64,000 bases of DNA from Pipra filicauda (lineage: Eukaryota > Chordata > Aves > Passeriformes > Pipridae): assembly GCF_003945595.2 (NCBI RefSeq), contig NW_024104096.1, positions 1,049,501 to 1,113,500 on the forward strand. Reading direction: 5' to 3'. Below are positions 48,201 to 61,985 of this stretch, in pieces (position 1 is the stretch's first letter; the number at the start of each line of letters is the position of its first letter). The notes under the pieces are model-generated. The model made no database searches. It saw only the letters and a list, made by a program, of their open reading frames with translations, and was not told the DNA's origin. The position numbers and the translations under genes were made by a program.

Positions 48201-48994
48201 ATCCCAACCTAACCCCAAAACACAAACCCCAAAATCTCAGCCTAGTGCCAGTTTGCTCTGCTGTTGCATATACAGTTGAGAGCCATTCTCCTCAGCTCAC
48301 AAGCACATACTGAGAGACCATGAGAAACTCCTGGGTCTCAGAATGAAATGACTGATTGATAACCTAAGAGCTTGACCTGGGCTCCATAAAAGCAGACTGA
48401 ACAAGTAAGCTAAAGATCTAGGACTCTGGAGGATTTAATGGTAAAACTACATAAATTCTGTGCACTGGGCCCAAAACATTTAACCCCACTACATTATGAT
48501 AGTAATATTAGTGAAACATCACAATAAAAGGTAAGAGCAAAAAGAGTTACTAATGTATTTCCCATGGCGGAAGGTGAGAACTACTTCAAGAAGACAATAA
48601 GTTTGTCCCAAAGTCGGGAACATAGACAGGCAACTTACCGTTCCTCTCGGATGTGGTGCCTACCTGAAAAAAGTTTGCAAGAGAGTGTCTGTAAAGGCTG
48701 CTGGTTATTTTACTAATACATGCTAATGGAAGACAATTAAGCTCTTCATATTTCATCTCAGCAAGCTGGCCTACACATCTGCTCTTTTGTCAGGGAAATA
48801 ATTATCCATATCAACCACAGCTACAATTGTCTTAAAGAAAACTCACATGTAAAAGTCCACTGGGACCTTTTTGGCCAGTGAGGTGGAAACAGCCTCTTTG
48901 CTGCCCTAGGTTATGCCTGGTAGTTCACATCACAAGAGGTATTTATGGAGAAGGCAGAGGACCACGGCAGCAGAATGAGAGATAGAGGTCTTAA
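45294..48994. other. Intronic DNA, no exon supported
   Basis: Contains a C-rich run near 45456-45471 and a 25-nt splice-site pair at 48639-48663 that I do not accept as an ADGRV1 exon. Otherwise featureless. Confidence 0.5.
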
Positions 48995-49100
48995 GATGAA
49001 ACAGGGATATTCCAATTGGATATAAAGAAATCATATTTAATGTGGGGGTAATTAAACATTGGAACAAGTTGCCCGAAGAGACCGTGGAAATTTCTCTATA
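48995..49100 (+). mobile_element. Old CR1 LINE internal fragment
   Basis: GATATTCCAATTGGATATAA, GGGGGTAATTAAACATTGG and AACAAGTTGCCCGAAGAGAC match the CR1 pattern (ATTGGATAT-AGGAA ... AACACTGGAACA-GTTGCCCAGAGAG). The copy is diverged and lacks its 3' tail. Confidence 0.7.
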
Positions 49101-52100
49101 GAAGAAGGGAAATACTTCCTGGTACGTGATGTGAGGGGGATTCTCCTACGCAACAGCTTGATTTATTTATTCTGAGTGACACTGTAGGAAGCTAGCAAAT
49201 TAAGGACAGACTTCCACAGCTGTCAATAAAGGACAGAATACTTTTTACTTCATGAGATCCCATGCAGATGTGGAGGACTGATCCATAGAAAACCTTTATT
49301 GCACATTTGACACTCAGAGTTTCTCTGTTTCTTTGTCCTCTAACTCTGCATGTTCCAACTTACTGTGCTCACACTACAGTATGTTTAAATTTGAAAATTA
49401 ACTGTGTGAATAGCAATGAGAAAGGATACAACAGCCTGTAGGCAATCAACAAACTACTTCATGATCTCCCTTTTACATATGGAGAGAAAACCAAGATGAC
49501 TACTGTATCTCATGACTTTATTATTGATATAATAAAGACAATCACACCAAGGCATTAGATTTTTTTTTAAAAACTAACACACATCATACTTTTCCCACAA
49601 GTATTTTAACCATGTCTGAGATACTCCACCCTGAAATTGTAAAACCTATTTTTCCAAGGATAAGTGGATTTAGATAATGTCATCTGTTTTAGAGGAATGG
49701 TATTTTTATATATAAAACTAAATATCTTAAAAAGATTTTTGGGGAAGAAAAGTAATTTCAACATTTACTTTAACAGTTCCTCAACCTGCTTCAGGGTATG
49801 TATTAGCACTAACAAAAATTGTGTGCACTCTACAGAGACATTCTTTAACTTCCTATTTTAATGTGGAAGTTTTGGCTTGCTATCATCACATGACTGTATC
49901 ATTAAAAGTTGTTTTTACAAAGGAGAATATTTTAAGTGAAACCAAGGCTTCTGAAGAAAGTTGGCATCTTGGATTAGATCACAAAAAGACCTAAGTTACC
50001 AAAAATGGTTCATCCTGATCCATAGGTCACCATGGCTACAAAATTACTATCATTTTTACAGTTACACCTTTATTGGTGCCAAATGGTTAAAAAAGCCCCA
50101 AAAATTCACAAAAAAGAGGTGCCTCTGACGACAGATGAGTTGTCTATATTTGGATCAGCTTTTGAGACATGTTGGTTTATATTTTGGTTAGTTTCATTTC
50201 AGCTTTTTTAATCTTATAAGAGTGAGATTTCATCTTATTCTCTGTCTGGACTACACTAATTTACTCTTGGCAACTAGTCTTAGGAAGTCCTTTGCTTGTC
50301 AATTTAATGGTCAGGCTGTTCCTCCCAGGCTGCTGTTGATGGCCAGGGATGCTGTTGTGGGCTTCTCTTTTCTTATGTAGTTTTCCATCTCTGGCTGTCA
50401 AAGACTGTTGTGGATTAATCCACATTCACATAACAAGTACCCCCTGCTTTTGGGAAAACTACCTGTCTGATTAATCCAATAATTTTCATGTTTCACTACA
50501 TTCCAAAGCTAGTATCTGTACAGCAAAAAATTACTCACAATGTACAACATATATTTGATGTCATTTCCCTTATAATTTTTGGATTAACCATGGAAATGAA
50601 TATTCATACCTGCAATAGTATTAATAATGTGAACCATGTGGCAAACACAAAACATATAATTCTGTTTCCTTCTGCAAGGAAAGCTTTCCTTCCTTTCCTA
50701 TTTCCTTTTCTTCCTTGTTTTCAGAGATAATTGTAATAAATTGCAGACATGGCATTTTTGTGCACGTTTAGATATCAAAAAGCAGTCTTTAATGTACATT
50801 TTATTTTGCTGTATCTTCTGTTGTATCTTCTTAAACCATATTTTATTTTAGAATAGCTTGAAGATCTTTTTATTTTTATGTCAGACGTAACCTCTTAGTC
50901 ACGGGATAAACCATCTTTAGCCATTGCTTAACATCTCCCACTCACGGCTCTCCAATTATATTAACCTTCGAAACATAAATCAGACCCTTCTGTTTAAATC
51001 TAACTTTTCTTCTTAGCATTCAAAGTGACTGTTGTAAAACCCTGTCCTTAGCACTGCAACTCTACCAACTGGCAATTACACTTAGTAAGTCGACTTTGAA
51101 CCTGCTGTGTATCATCAAGGGTTTGTCTGTTTATTTGCGGTTAAGCACCAGTTTTCATGAAGCCATTGTAATTCTCACCCGTCCTACAACTTATCACGGT
51201 TTCTATTGGAACATTTACTGCTTATCTGCACTTTGCTTCCTGAGGTATTTACTCCCCATTCTGCTCTGCAGGAAAAGACTTGTGTCAGTTACAGCTGCAG
51301 ACCTAAAAATTCACATCAAAAAAAATGTGATTGAAGAAAATAAATGTAATTGAGAACTGCAAAATTCATACCATCTTGACAGGAAACACTTGCTGAACCA
51401 GTCAACTGCCACCACATACACAAGCACAGAAGCTACCATAACAAATGGAATGAATAAAAGTAATAATTAATATATATCATTAAATTAAGAATGCGTTTTC
51501 AGGTTTTCCCTGAAATATAGTTATTTTCAGTGCTTTCTTTTTTTTTTTTTTTTGGTAAAGTTTTAATTCCACAAATACACAGGTTACAGGTATAATCTGT
51601 AATAATGAAAAGAATACTGCACTTTCTGCTTTATTAATAAGTTCTCCTAATATTAATATAACACAGGAAACTTCAGTCTAAACTGCCAAGTTTCTCTTTA
51701 TGCAGAACCAGCTATGCCAACACCATGCTGAATCTTGCAACTTCTACCTAAAGCCAAAGCCATAAATCTGTTTTGGCAAACTACACTCAGCTCAGATTGG
51801 ACACTCAGTCCAAACTTGGCTAAGGCTTACCTGAAAAGTACACACACTTTGGCACATCTTTAAAAATCAGATTTGCTTGGATACTCAGAATCACTATAAA
51901 TATTTTGCATAGCTCTCAGCACACTTGTAGCTACTCCCACACAACTATTTGTACTTCTGTTTTCAGCACTGTCAGTTCAGTGGTGGAAAAGGTTTTGGGG
52001 AGTTTTATTTTTTATTTTTGTAGGGGGTAGGGGTTGGCTCTTTTTTGGTTGGTTGTTGTTGTTTGTTTTAAGAGTACAGATTCAAATTTTAAGAGAGGTG

Positions 52101-54391
52101 TTCAACTTGAAGATGTACTGAAAATACAGAGGCTTAGCTGAACTTGCCAGATGTGCAGATTGGGCTAGAATAAGATTCTGTCACTTCCTTCCAATGTAGT
52201 CATACTGGAAATATCAAGAAAGTCCTATTTTTGTATTTCAGTTTAGCTGAGGAATAAATACTGAGTTCAAGACCAAAGGTACTAACAGTGGGACAAGTGG
52301 AGAGCAAATATGGCAGAGCCAGCATGCAGAAGCAGCTTCCAACTCTCCCCCGCACCTCTAGCTGCAGCCCCTTGTTACAGACCTCTGTCAGATTCAGCAA
52401 ATCTCACCAACCACATGTGGTGGGAGGAAGTCAAGAACAGTCAATAGCAGACAAACTAGACTAGTACCCCATTGTTCCCCATCTCTGCCCCATTTATTTA
52501 CCCATGGATTTTTTCCCCTCTGCCTTTTTTTTTTTTTCCTTCCCTGCACAGGCAACAGGAACTGAAGACAGCATCCCTTGAGGTCCTCTTGAGCCTTGTC
52601 CTATATGGAGGACCACTCTGGTAGGAGAAAGCAACCAGATCACATACTATGAAAAACAGACTGATGAACCTTACACTAGAAAAGAATAAACAGGAAGACC
52701 AAACATAATAAGGTTATAGACCAAACATAATAAGGTTATTTCTCAGGTTATTTTTCAGATGCATTGTCTGTAAAGACCTAGAAATATCAGAGGTCATGAA
52801 TTTGCACATATGCTTCACAAAATTTTTCAGACATTTACTCTCATACTTGCTTTCCAGGGTAAACATTTATAACCCTATGTTTTAGCACACACCTTACAAT
52901 CTACATCTACTACTGCTTTTATTTCCTTCTCAAACAGAGAAGAAAAGGTGGTTGAATAAAGCCATTGCCGCCTCTGCCCCTAGTTCAAGAGAATCCCTGA
53001 CTAACAGTCTCAGACCAGATAATTCTCTAGTTATACCTGAAAGCAAGCTGAAAGCTCAAGAGGGAAGGAAACAATTGAAAAAAATACATTCAGGCCAATC
53101 TTCCCAAACAAAAGTCAAATAAAGTGCTATTCCTGCAGCACATTATTCTTTCTATTGTTATTTTTTGTTAAAGCAGTAATTTCTGTCCTATGTGTATTAA
53201 TGATAAATACACAGAGATAAAAGAAACAGGGAAATGAAAGTAGGCATTGGGTGGACAGGAAGAGTCAAAAGAGAGAAGCTAACTTTTTGTTTATTGCTGA
53301 ACTGTTACATGGTATTACAGAAAATCTCAAACAGTTAAGTACAGTTAGAAGTTATTGTTATAACAACATTTGTCGTCCTTAAGGAATTCTTTCAGTGTCA
53401 TAATCTTTCTTATGCTTACTGTTATCTCTATTTTCTGTTACTCTGTGATGTCTGACAGAGAAATTGGATGGATTATTTATTTAGCTGTATTTATTTCACT
53501 GTAGTGCCATGAAAAATTGTAACATGAACTGTGAAACTTCAGAAGCCATAAATACAAGGAACTTTCAAAAAACTGTCTTGGATGGAACTGAAGGGTTGTG
53601 GATAACTGATATGATTACTTTTCATCTTCTGCTTGGGTGTTTTAGGACAAGACTGGTGGGAATAAGGTGATTGTACACTCCAGCATTCTCTGACTACTCG
53701 GAAAACCTTTTCAGGATGCTGCAGCCAATTAGAGCGCTACAGACACAAAGTGCTGTAAGGAACCAAAGTCTCACCATCTTCAACCACCCGTTAGTTAAAA
53801 CTGACCTCAGTAAATACCTTACAATGATTTTTTTATGCTTTTTACATCGAGAATAACAGATGGGTAAATTCCTACAGAAGCAATTTTACCAGATAACTGA
53901 TTATCTCAGAAGTAGAGGTCTTGCATAGCAGGCTTTGCTATTAAGTGATATTCACAGGAACTGTCAGCAGTCTACACTTCCTACTTCCCTTGATTTTAAT
54001 GAAAATTACTATAGATATTTACTGTCTTTCCACAGCTTCAGGGACAGCAGAACACAAGTCTTATTTATAAAGCAGGAAGCTAAAACTGTTTTGGATAGGT
54101 ATACTTTTCAAGAAAGGGAAACGTGGGCAAAAATGAGGACAAAGATTAGATGTCCTTCCATATCTGACAAGCAGGTGAACAAGAGTAGGGGGAGGTATAA
54201 TTTGGCTCTGTCATCAAAATCATACGCTTTCTGGCTTGAGATAATGAGCTGATTTTCCTCTGCCCCTCCTTGTTCCCAGTCTGCACAAGGAGAGAATAGG
54301 GAGTACCTCAAGAGACTACTTGAGATATTTTTTCATAGGTAGTGTTTCTCAGAGTAAAATAAAAAACAAACTGATATTAAATATGGATTTG
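49101..54391. other. Intronic DNA, no exon firmly supported
   Basis: Contains a weak exon candidate at 51372-51432 (minus), a T-run at about 51539-51554 and a 22-bp tandem repeat at 52697. Confidence 0.5.
52697..52740. repeat. Two-copy tandem duplication, 22-bp period
   Basis: GACCAAACATAATAAGGTTA plus two nt occurs twice head to tail, differing only at the last base. Confidence 0.95.
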
Positions 54392-54930
54392 ATCATAGAA
54401 TGATAGAATGATAGAATGTTAGGGGGTTGGAACGGACCTTAAAGATCATCTAATCCCAACACCCCCTGCCATCAGCACTAAACCAGGTTGCTCGAGGCCT
54501 TATCCAACCTGGCCTTGAAACTGCCAGGGTTGGGTCACCCACAACCTCCCTGGACAACCTGATAGTGTCTCACCACCATCCCAGTGAAAAATTTCTTCCT
54601 AATACATAATCTAAATTCCCTCTCTTTCAATTTGTACCACTATTCCTTGTCCTGCCTTTACAGTCCCCAATGAAGACTCCCTCTCTGGTTTTCCTATAGG
54701 CCCCCTTCAGATACTGGAAATTTGCTATGAGGGCTCTACCCAACCTTCTCTTTTCTGGGCTGAATAACCACATCTCTATCAGCCTGTTTCCTTCACAGTG
54801 GAGGTACTCCAGTCCTCTTATCAATCTCATGTCCTCCTCTGGACTTGCTCCAACAGATCCATGTCCTTATGTTGGGGGCATCAGAACCGCAGGCATTACT
54901 CCATGTGGGATAAGATCTGAAGCTTTCTAG
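54392..54930 (-). mobile_element. CR1 LINE 3' fragment, long reverse copy
   Basis: It begins ATCATAGAATGATAGAATG with three terminal repeats and GGTTGGAACGGACCTTAAAG. It continues with CCAACCTGGCCTTGAAACTG, a CTTGTCCTGCC block, a GGCTGAATAACCACATCTCT block and the segment to ATTACTCCATGTGGG. Well preserved. Opposing open frames of about 67 codons are repeat shadows. Confidence 0.92.
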
Positions 54931-57900
54931 AATTTCCATTTGTGGGTTACAAGTTTTCTTTTTTTTTAACAGAAAAAATCAATGGCACGAAAATTTCTAC
55001 CAGGGCTTTCTAAATAGGCTCAGACAGACTCTGCATTTCTAAGACAAGAACAACATTTGGGAGAGTAATGGCCTGTATAACACAATATATATAATTAAAA
55101 AATATTTTATGCTATATATAGTATTTAGTTCTTTATTCTGCTAATAAAACTCTAGATATTATATCAATGCATACCAATGTGTCATCAAAGGATATATAGA
55201 TACAAATATGTATTTCCAAAGTAAACAACTGGAACATTTGATTTCCATGCTTTGGTGTATTTATTGAACTTTGCAATAATGCAGCTCTACACATTTTCAG
55301 CAACAGATAGTGTAAGTCATGCAATGCATATTAAAACTGGTGGTTCTCCTTGTACTTGAAAACCAAAAGGTTACTTTCCTTCTTGGAAATTCTCTCCAAT
55401 GGATTAATGTCAGAAGTGACCTAAGACATGTTTGCAGCACTAAACACAAGGATTTGGATATGACCTGCTCTGTGACCCATTCCTGCTACCTGTGGAGCAT
55501 TTCTTCAGAGTCAAAAATTATAAGAGCTGTTGAAGGATAGACTTTCACCCATTTTTCAAAGCAATAAACTTCTCAGCTGTTGTTTTCTTATGTTAGCATA
55601 GATTTTCCAATTACTTAGCATAGAATAAATGTCCTTTTGAGGTTTCCCACTTTGTGTCAGGGCTGCAGATAACTTGTTTTATTTTCCAGCACCCTTGTAT
55701 GGCAATAACTGCTGGTTCTGTAGGATCATGTTTTCCCATGGCAAAACCACTCAAAGTGTTTGACAGAGCTGCCTAAGCTGCATGGCAAGTCCAATGCAAG
55801 CAAATACAGACAGCTGCCAGCTCCAGAGCTGCATGGGGAGTCAAGAGGAAAGTGTATGGCTGGAAGAAGCACTTTAATTGGGTTTTTTTTGTTTTACTCT
55901 GGTGCTTTTTGACTTCCTTTGCACTTTCCTGTTCCTAGTGGCAGCGGAGCAGCTACCAGTTCTGCGGTTTTCCCTCCACCAGTCAGAGCTGGGAAAAAGA
56001 ACTCCAGCCTCGCTCCTCCACACAGTCCCAAGGCAGCACTGGCTCTGCCTGTAGAGCAGGGCCAGCATGCAGGGGTGAGCCCCACAAGCCTAGAGGTACT
56101 TACAGGTCAGACCAGATGGGGAATGCTGACCTAACTAGGCTTCCACCTCCAGACTGTGAATTCTCAGGTGTTCACAGAAGCATTTTGGCTCCTTGCAGAA
56201 GTTAGCTGAGAAGATGAGCTGATAAGTAAGTAATGAAAAGCCTTGTAAGATGTCAAAGCAATTTCCTGAGGGAATTAGTAAGAAACTCTGAAGTGAGACA
56301 GGGAAACTTTGCCAGGCAGGCGGATTTTGAAGCAATTTTATGTCAAGCAGATCAAACATAACGTTATATAAAACCCACCTATATACATACATAAGTACTG
56401 GAAGTCTGCCTAGTGTGGCAGTGTCATTTCATGTAATTAATAATTACAGTAATTAATATAATTTAATGAATGCAGAAATCCATAGGGTGATGTTCACCAC
56501 CCCACTCCAGTGAAGACAGTGGGAAGGGTAAGAACCTGAGCAGGTTTCCGCTTTCTCTGCTCCTATGCTGGACACAGTGCCTCCACCACCAACACCAGGA
56601 CAGTGGTTCTTGTTGCAGGCTCAATCAGAAAACTTCAATGTAATGTAACATAATGACACTCCTGAAGCCATATAAGCCAGTTTCTCCAAGCCTTCTCTGT
56701 GTAAAACCACAGCTTCTCTCACCACACAGCTCACAGTCACTTCACGTTTCTCCTTAGGAGTCTTTCAAATCTACAACAGCCTGTAAGGGTTTTGTTAAGG
56801 TGATGTCTGTGCTGTCTAAGACATAACAAATATTTTCTGGGTCACAGAATTATATTTTAATTTGTGTTTACCCATAATTATCTATAACTATATATATAAA
56901 ACTGTATAACTACGTAGCTACAAAGGTAATTTAACATGGATAAAACAGGAACAGGTACAATTGTTCTCTCAACGGACTCAACAAGAAAGGCAAGTTTTAA
57001 CATTCAGATGAACTTCCACCCTAGGCATTAGGTAACTGCTCCGCACAGATCTACCTCTGAATTTAGATATAGAGCTATTCAAAGCATATGCATTCAGTTA
57101 GTTGTAACTGAACTCACTGCATTAGGATAAGGTTCATGGGCAACAAATTACTAGATGCAAAACTAAGTGTAAAATTAGATGCAAAATTACATTACTAGAA
57201 GTCAAATTTGTGGCAAAGATGCTGACACAGGTCTCTTTCCTCCATTTAAAAGTATAAACACGAAATGAAAATCACACCAATATAAATTATGGTAAAAAAT
57301 GTATTTACTTTGTGTCATAATTTAGTTATATTATGCCTCACTGCAGAAATTGAATGAATGAAGGCTGAAGTGGATTTCTTTATTTTAAAGGAATCTAGCA
57401 GAAAAATGGAAAAAAATATTGATAGTAGCAATCTTTCCAAACTTTGCTGATAGCAACAGGAAAGGAATTAGACCTTATGATTTCATCTCACGTACGAGTA
57501 TCACACATATAGCACTTCAGCTTCCATATGCAAAGAAAACACTATAATAAAATCCAGTATGCAAGCTGCTACTTAAAAAAACAAACAAACAAACAAACAA
57601 ACAAACAAAAAACCCCAAACCCAAAATAAAACCATAAAATTGTTGATAATACATTGGCCTATGCAAGAATGTCACCCATGAAAGGCATTTTTATACTTGG
57701 CAAATGGACTCTTAGCAGGTGTAATCATTAATTACTACTAATTCTGAGAGGCCTGGCAGAATCTTTTCCAAGGTTCTATTTATTCATAGTTTCTAATGGA
57801 TCAATAAATCATTAATATACGGTATAGACCTGACTGTTATATTTTGCAGTGAGTTCAGTCTTTGTGGAGTGGTTGTTGTGATAACTACAGTTCAACCTGT

Positions 57901-60900
57901 TGAACATTAACAGATTTTGTGCAAAAAAGCACTTACCAAAGTGCCTGTTATTTAGCAAATTTTAATCATACCTATGAAAGTGAAGAGTTTTAATACAAAC
58001 CAAAATACAGCACAAACCAAAACATGACCAATCCAAAGGCCACTAAGGAAGAGGGTAGGTGGAGTCATTACCCGAGCGTGAGATGGAGGACCCAGGTCAG
58101 CAGTGGCGTGGCAGAGTAAGGTCAGTAAATTTGCTGAGCCTAAGTTTGGGAGCTTTTTCCCTCACCCTTATTCTCCCTATCTCTGCATCTCTGTTGACAC
58201 TCTTGGCTCCAAAGCAGATGGGCTATAGCCCATGTCTGTTTAAGATTATCTGTGCCATATCATGTAGCAGATGCATTTCAAATGACAGCCCCAAAATCCA
58301 GCACTCACACTTTATAGATGCACTGACATTTTTTTTGTAAAGAAAACAAATAAATACCCTTACATCTTTTCAGTATTTATGCAATGTGATAAATGGAAGG
58401 CTTCACTTTCAATGAAAAGACCTTGTTAGGACATTGATATCAAGATTTTTTTTCCAGCATTCTAATGAAAGGATCTCATAGAACATGGTATGAGTTTAAT
58501 TTTACCATTTAGGAGAAGGGGATACAGTAACCTTACACCTTTCTCTTTTCCTAGGATTATTTTTGCCCTGTTGCCTTTCTGGGGTCAGCAAATGAATGAA
58601 GACAGCAGTAAAGATACGTATGGGCCTATGAAAGTAACTTCTGATCCTCTGGCTCAGCAGTGCTGGTGATGAGATTACTCAGTGGGATAGGATGAAGCAA
58701 CCTACAAAACACATCTAAATCCTAAACTGCATGACATTTCTATCCTCTACACAAAGTCTTTGAGTATTGACATGATGACTGATTCTTGGTTTTATTAAAA
58801 AAATTACTGGACCATTTAACATCTACTTAAACAGTGTTTTGAAAAGCTGTGGTATACAGCATAAGGGCTTTTATATGAATAAAGTTAATAAAAATAATCT
58901 TTTCATGCACTAGGTGGTCCAGTCTATGCAAGTCACACACAGAAATCACATTACTGTCAGAAGGTTATAAATATGCTTGTGGAATTTATTTGTTTTTATT
59001 TATTTATCTTTTATTTGTGCAGGTTTTTGTATTTGTACAGTGCAAGAAGAAATTTCCAGATACAGTTGACACCATTTGGTGTTAAGTAACTTGTTGTTAA
59101 GTATTGCCTTATTTTCTTCTGGTCCATGCTAGGTATTTCAGCTGTTACAAATCATTTTTACACACTAAGCCAAACCGTGTTAACAAAGTGGCTAAACAGT
59201 GTGTGCTAATGCTATTTGTCAATGGAAATTAGGGTGGAAATCTGAAGCAATCCAAAAAGAGATGTTTCCAGGAAAAGGAGGGTCTTTATTTAGATTGTCC
59301 TGATAATCATTTATCCCAAAGCTCCTTCTACTTTCTACTGTTGCAAGGATTTAATGCTTTAGTAGCACTAAATTTGGCTTTAGATTGGGATTGTATTTAG
59401 AAAATACAATCCCTTCAAAAAAACACACTTGTGGCAATACAGACTGAGAGATTGGTAGCAATGTGGTTTTATTGAAATAAGCACAAACCTGGAATGTAGG
59501 AGCCATTAAGCTTGCTTCCTATATTAGCAAATATGCTGGCCCCATAAAAGTAATTTATCTTCCCATGTTTTTATTCCAGCCATCTATAATAAGATGATAA
59601 TTCTCATATCTGAAGATTGACAGGATGGTAATTTATGCTGCTGCAGAACAGACATGGCTACCCACAGGCTAGGTAAACTCCAAAACAAAGATACTAAATA
59701 AAAATAATTTAAACTCAGTTTTGTATATATTATATCATTATATCCTATCGTAATGATTTGCATAAGCAGAAAATGACTCACTGCGCATTCTTTGAAGTTT
59801 CTTTACAACATATGAACTTAAAATTTATATTATGGTAGTGATAATACTGAATTTCTCAAGTTTTTGTATCCATACTTTCAAATTTCAGCAAGTTTGTCCA
59901 AATACACCAAGTAAGATGTGGTTTTCTACAAATATTTTCTGAGATGAAAAACTATCAAAATTTTCATTAATTTAAATATTTCTAAAATTTTGTAACAGCT
60001 GCCCTAAGGATACTTTCTCAGTTGGTTTTCAAAAGAAAGTAGAACAATTATATTGTTTTTCAAGGGATTGGGATAATAACTACAGACAAAATTCAGCACA
60101 CACATCTAGATCGTGGATAAATGACTTTTTAGAGTATTTCTACACTGGTTCTTTTAAAAAACCTTCAAGTGATCCAAAAATCTCATCATGGCTCCATGGC
60201 CTCACTTCCTCCTATACTACTGTAGCCTTCACGAAGGACATCTACGCTGTATTTATCTGCAAAGCAAAGGCCCTGTGGAAATGTAGATACAAATTATTTG
60301 TTTCTCCTTCTAGATTACCTATTTCTTAGGGAAAAATGAAAAATTATTCTGATATAGGCAAACAAACACTGGGATGGGTGACTGCAGACTTTCTCTACGT
60401 AGGCAACGTCTAGATTTTATTTTTTTAAAACCCATGCAGAAGTGGACAAAAGCAGGTGCTTAAGGAGAGAGTTGTCTTTGGGATGAAATCTCTGAGTCTA
60501 AATACTGAAATGCTATACTAAGTGAAAGCAGGAACCTCACATGCCTGATGAAGCATCCTCTGGAATCACATTTCCCTCTTTACAGATCATATAAAAAGCC
60601 TTTGGAAATCAGTGCATTAAATTAGATGTCTACAGGTGGGGAGTATGACCAACCTTTTTCTCTTCACTGAAGAAAATGAAGCTACAGAATTGAAAGTAGA
60701 TCTGTAAGTACATACATCTTTTATGAAGTAAAAAATTTCTGTCACATAAGTTGGCCCACCTGGCTAATAATAGGGGGTTACAAAAAAGGTAGTGTGAAAA
60801 TAACAAAGCTTTACAGGAAAGTAGCAGTCTTCATGGTGAGAATCACTCTTATCTTGTTATCTTTCAGAAGCCAGGAATAAGAAAAAGGTCGTGCAAGAGC

Positions 60901-61900
60901 TCTGCTCCACTGAGAAAAGGAATCACTATGTATATTAAAATGCCCATTTTCTCTTTTCTGGAACTCAAAAGATTAATCCCAGAGGGTGATGGGCGCATAA
61001 GAAATATGGAAATTTCAAAATATGCCACTAGCTATGCAGAATATCTGAGCCTATTTAAGAATGTGTCACAATTTTCACCCTGCTTCACTGTTTCACATTT
61101 TTCAAAGCATAATCACATTCTCCAGTAGATTATGTGCTTTACTTACTCACACTTGCACACACCCATGTACAGGAAATTAGATGACAGCCCCCTCAAAAAA
61201 GGCTTCTACTCAATCTCCTTTGAGAGGATATAGAAAGAAAAAAGAAAAAATGTCAGTGTGGTTCCCAGTTTTGCAGTTGAGGATCTTTGTCACTAAAACT
61301 CTTCACGACTCTGTTGTAACAGCAAAACAACATATATGGAGATTTAAACAAACAATCAGCTGACACTACAAGTAGATTTGGTGCTTTTTCTAAATCCAAT
61401 TGACCTTTGTAAAGGCAAAGGCAAAAAAGCAATACTTGACATTTTGCTCAAAATAAAGAAAACATAATTTAGTGATTTTCATCCAACTGTGGTTAGCTCC
61501 AGCTTCACAGTTGCTCAACTCCTTCCAGACCCAAATGATTTGCAGTCCTCACATCCATTAGAAAGCTCCTGAGAAAGTTACTACTAAGCAGTTATACTCA
61601 GATCTCACATTTAACTGTTGACACATTTCTTTGGAGGAAAAAATCCATCACCAAAATTCAACACAAAAAGAAAACACTTGCCACATTACATTTACATACT
61701 TTCAAACAAACTGACTTTGAAATTAATTTACAACAGTACAGTTAACACGTTCCTTAAATTCATGGACCTTTTGTTAACAGAAGGAAATACTGAAAATCTC
61801 AAAGAATGTATGAGATCACAGCCACACTCAGTGTTTATGAGCAGGTTGGATGTTTAACTGTTTGCCCTTACAAATCTCAGGTGTCAGAGCACTGTGCTAG
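54931..61900. other. Intronic DNA, no gene supported
   Basis: Holds an AT block at about 55080-55130, a GC-rich patch with an exon-like outline on the plus strand (55939-56074), the AAAC microsatellite at 57575 and TTTA-rich stretches near 58985-59012. Confidence 0.5.
57575..57612. repeat. (AAAC)n microsatellite
   Basis: Eight consecutive AAAC/ACAA units. Confidence 0.93.
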
Positions 61901-61985
61901 TCATCATCATCATCATCATGGCTAGGCTTTGTGAACTAAGATTTGGGAAGGGCTCTGCCCAAGCTAGTAGTTGCAGGAAAACTGA
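61901..61985 (-). mobile_element. RTE-type retrotransposon 3' tail with (ATG)n end
   Basis: Reading the minus strand: GCAACTACTAGCTTGGGC, then AGAGCCCTTCCCAAATCTT, AGTTCACAAAGCCTAGCC and about six ATG units. It matches the copy at 38947 closely and shows the terminal microsatellite best. It is 5'-truncated to roughly 85 nt. Confidence 0.65.

Noticed and set aside
61899..61920. (TCA)n considered as a stand-alone microsatellite
   Set aside because: It is better explained as the terminal repeat of the RTE-type tail that follows it directly.
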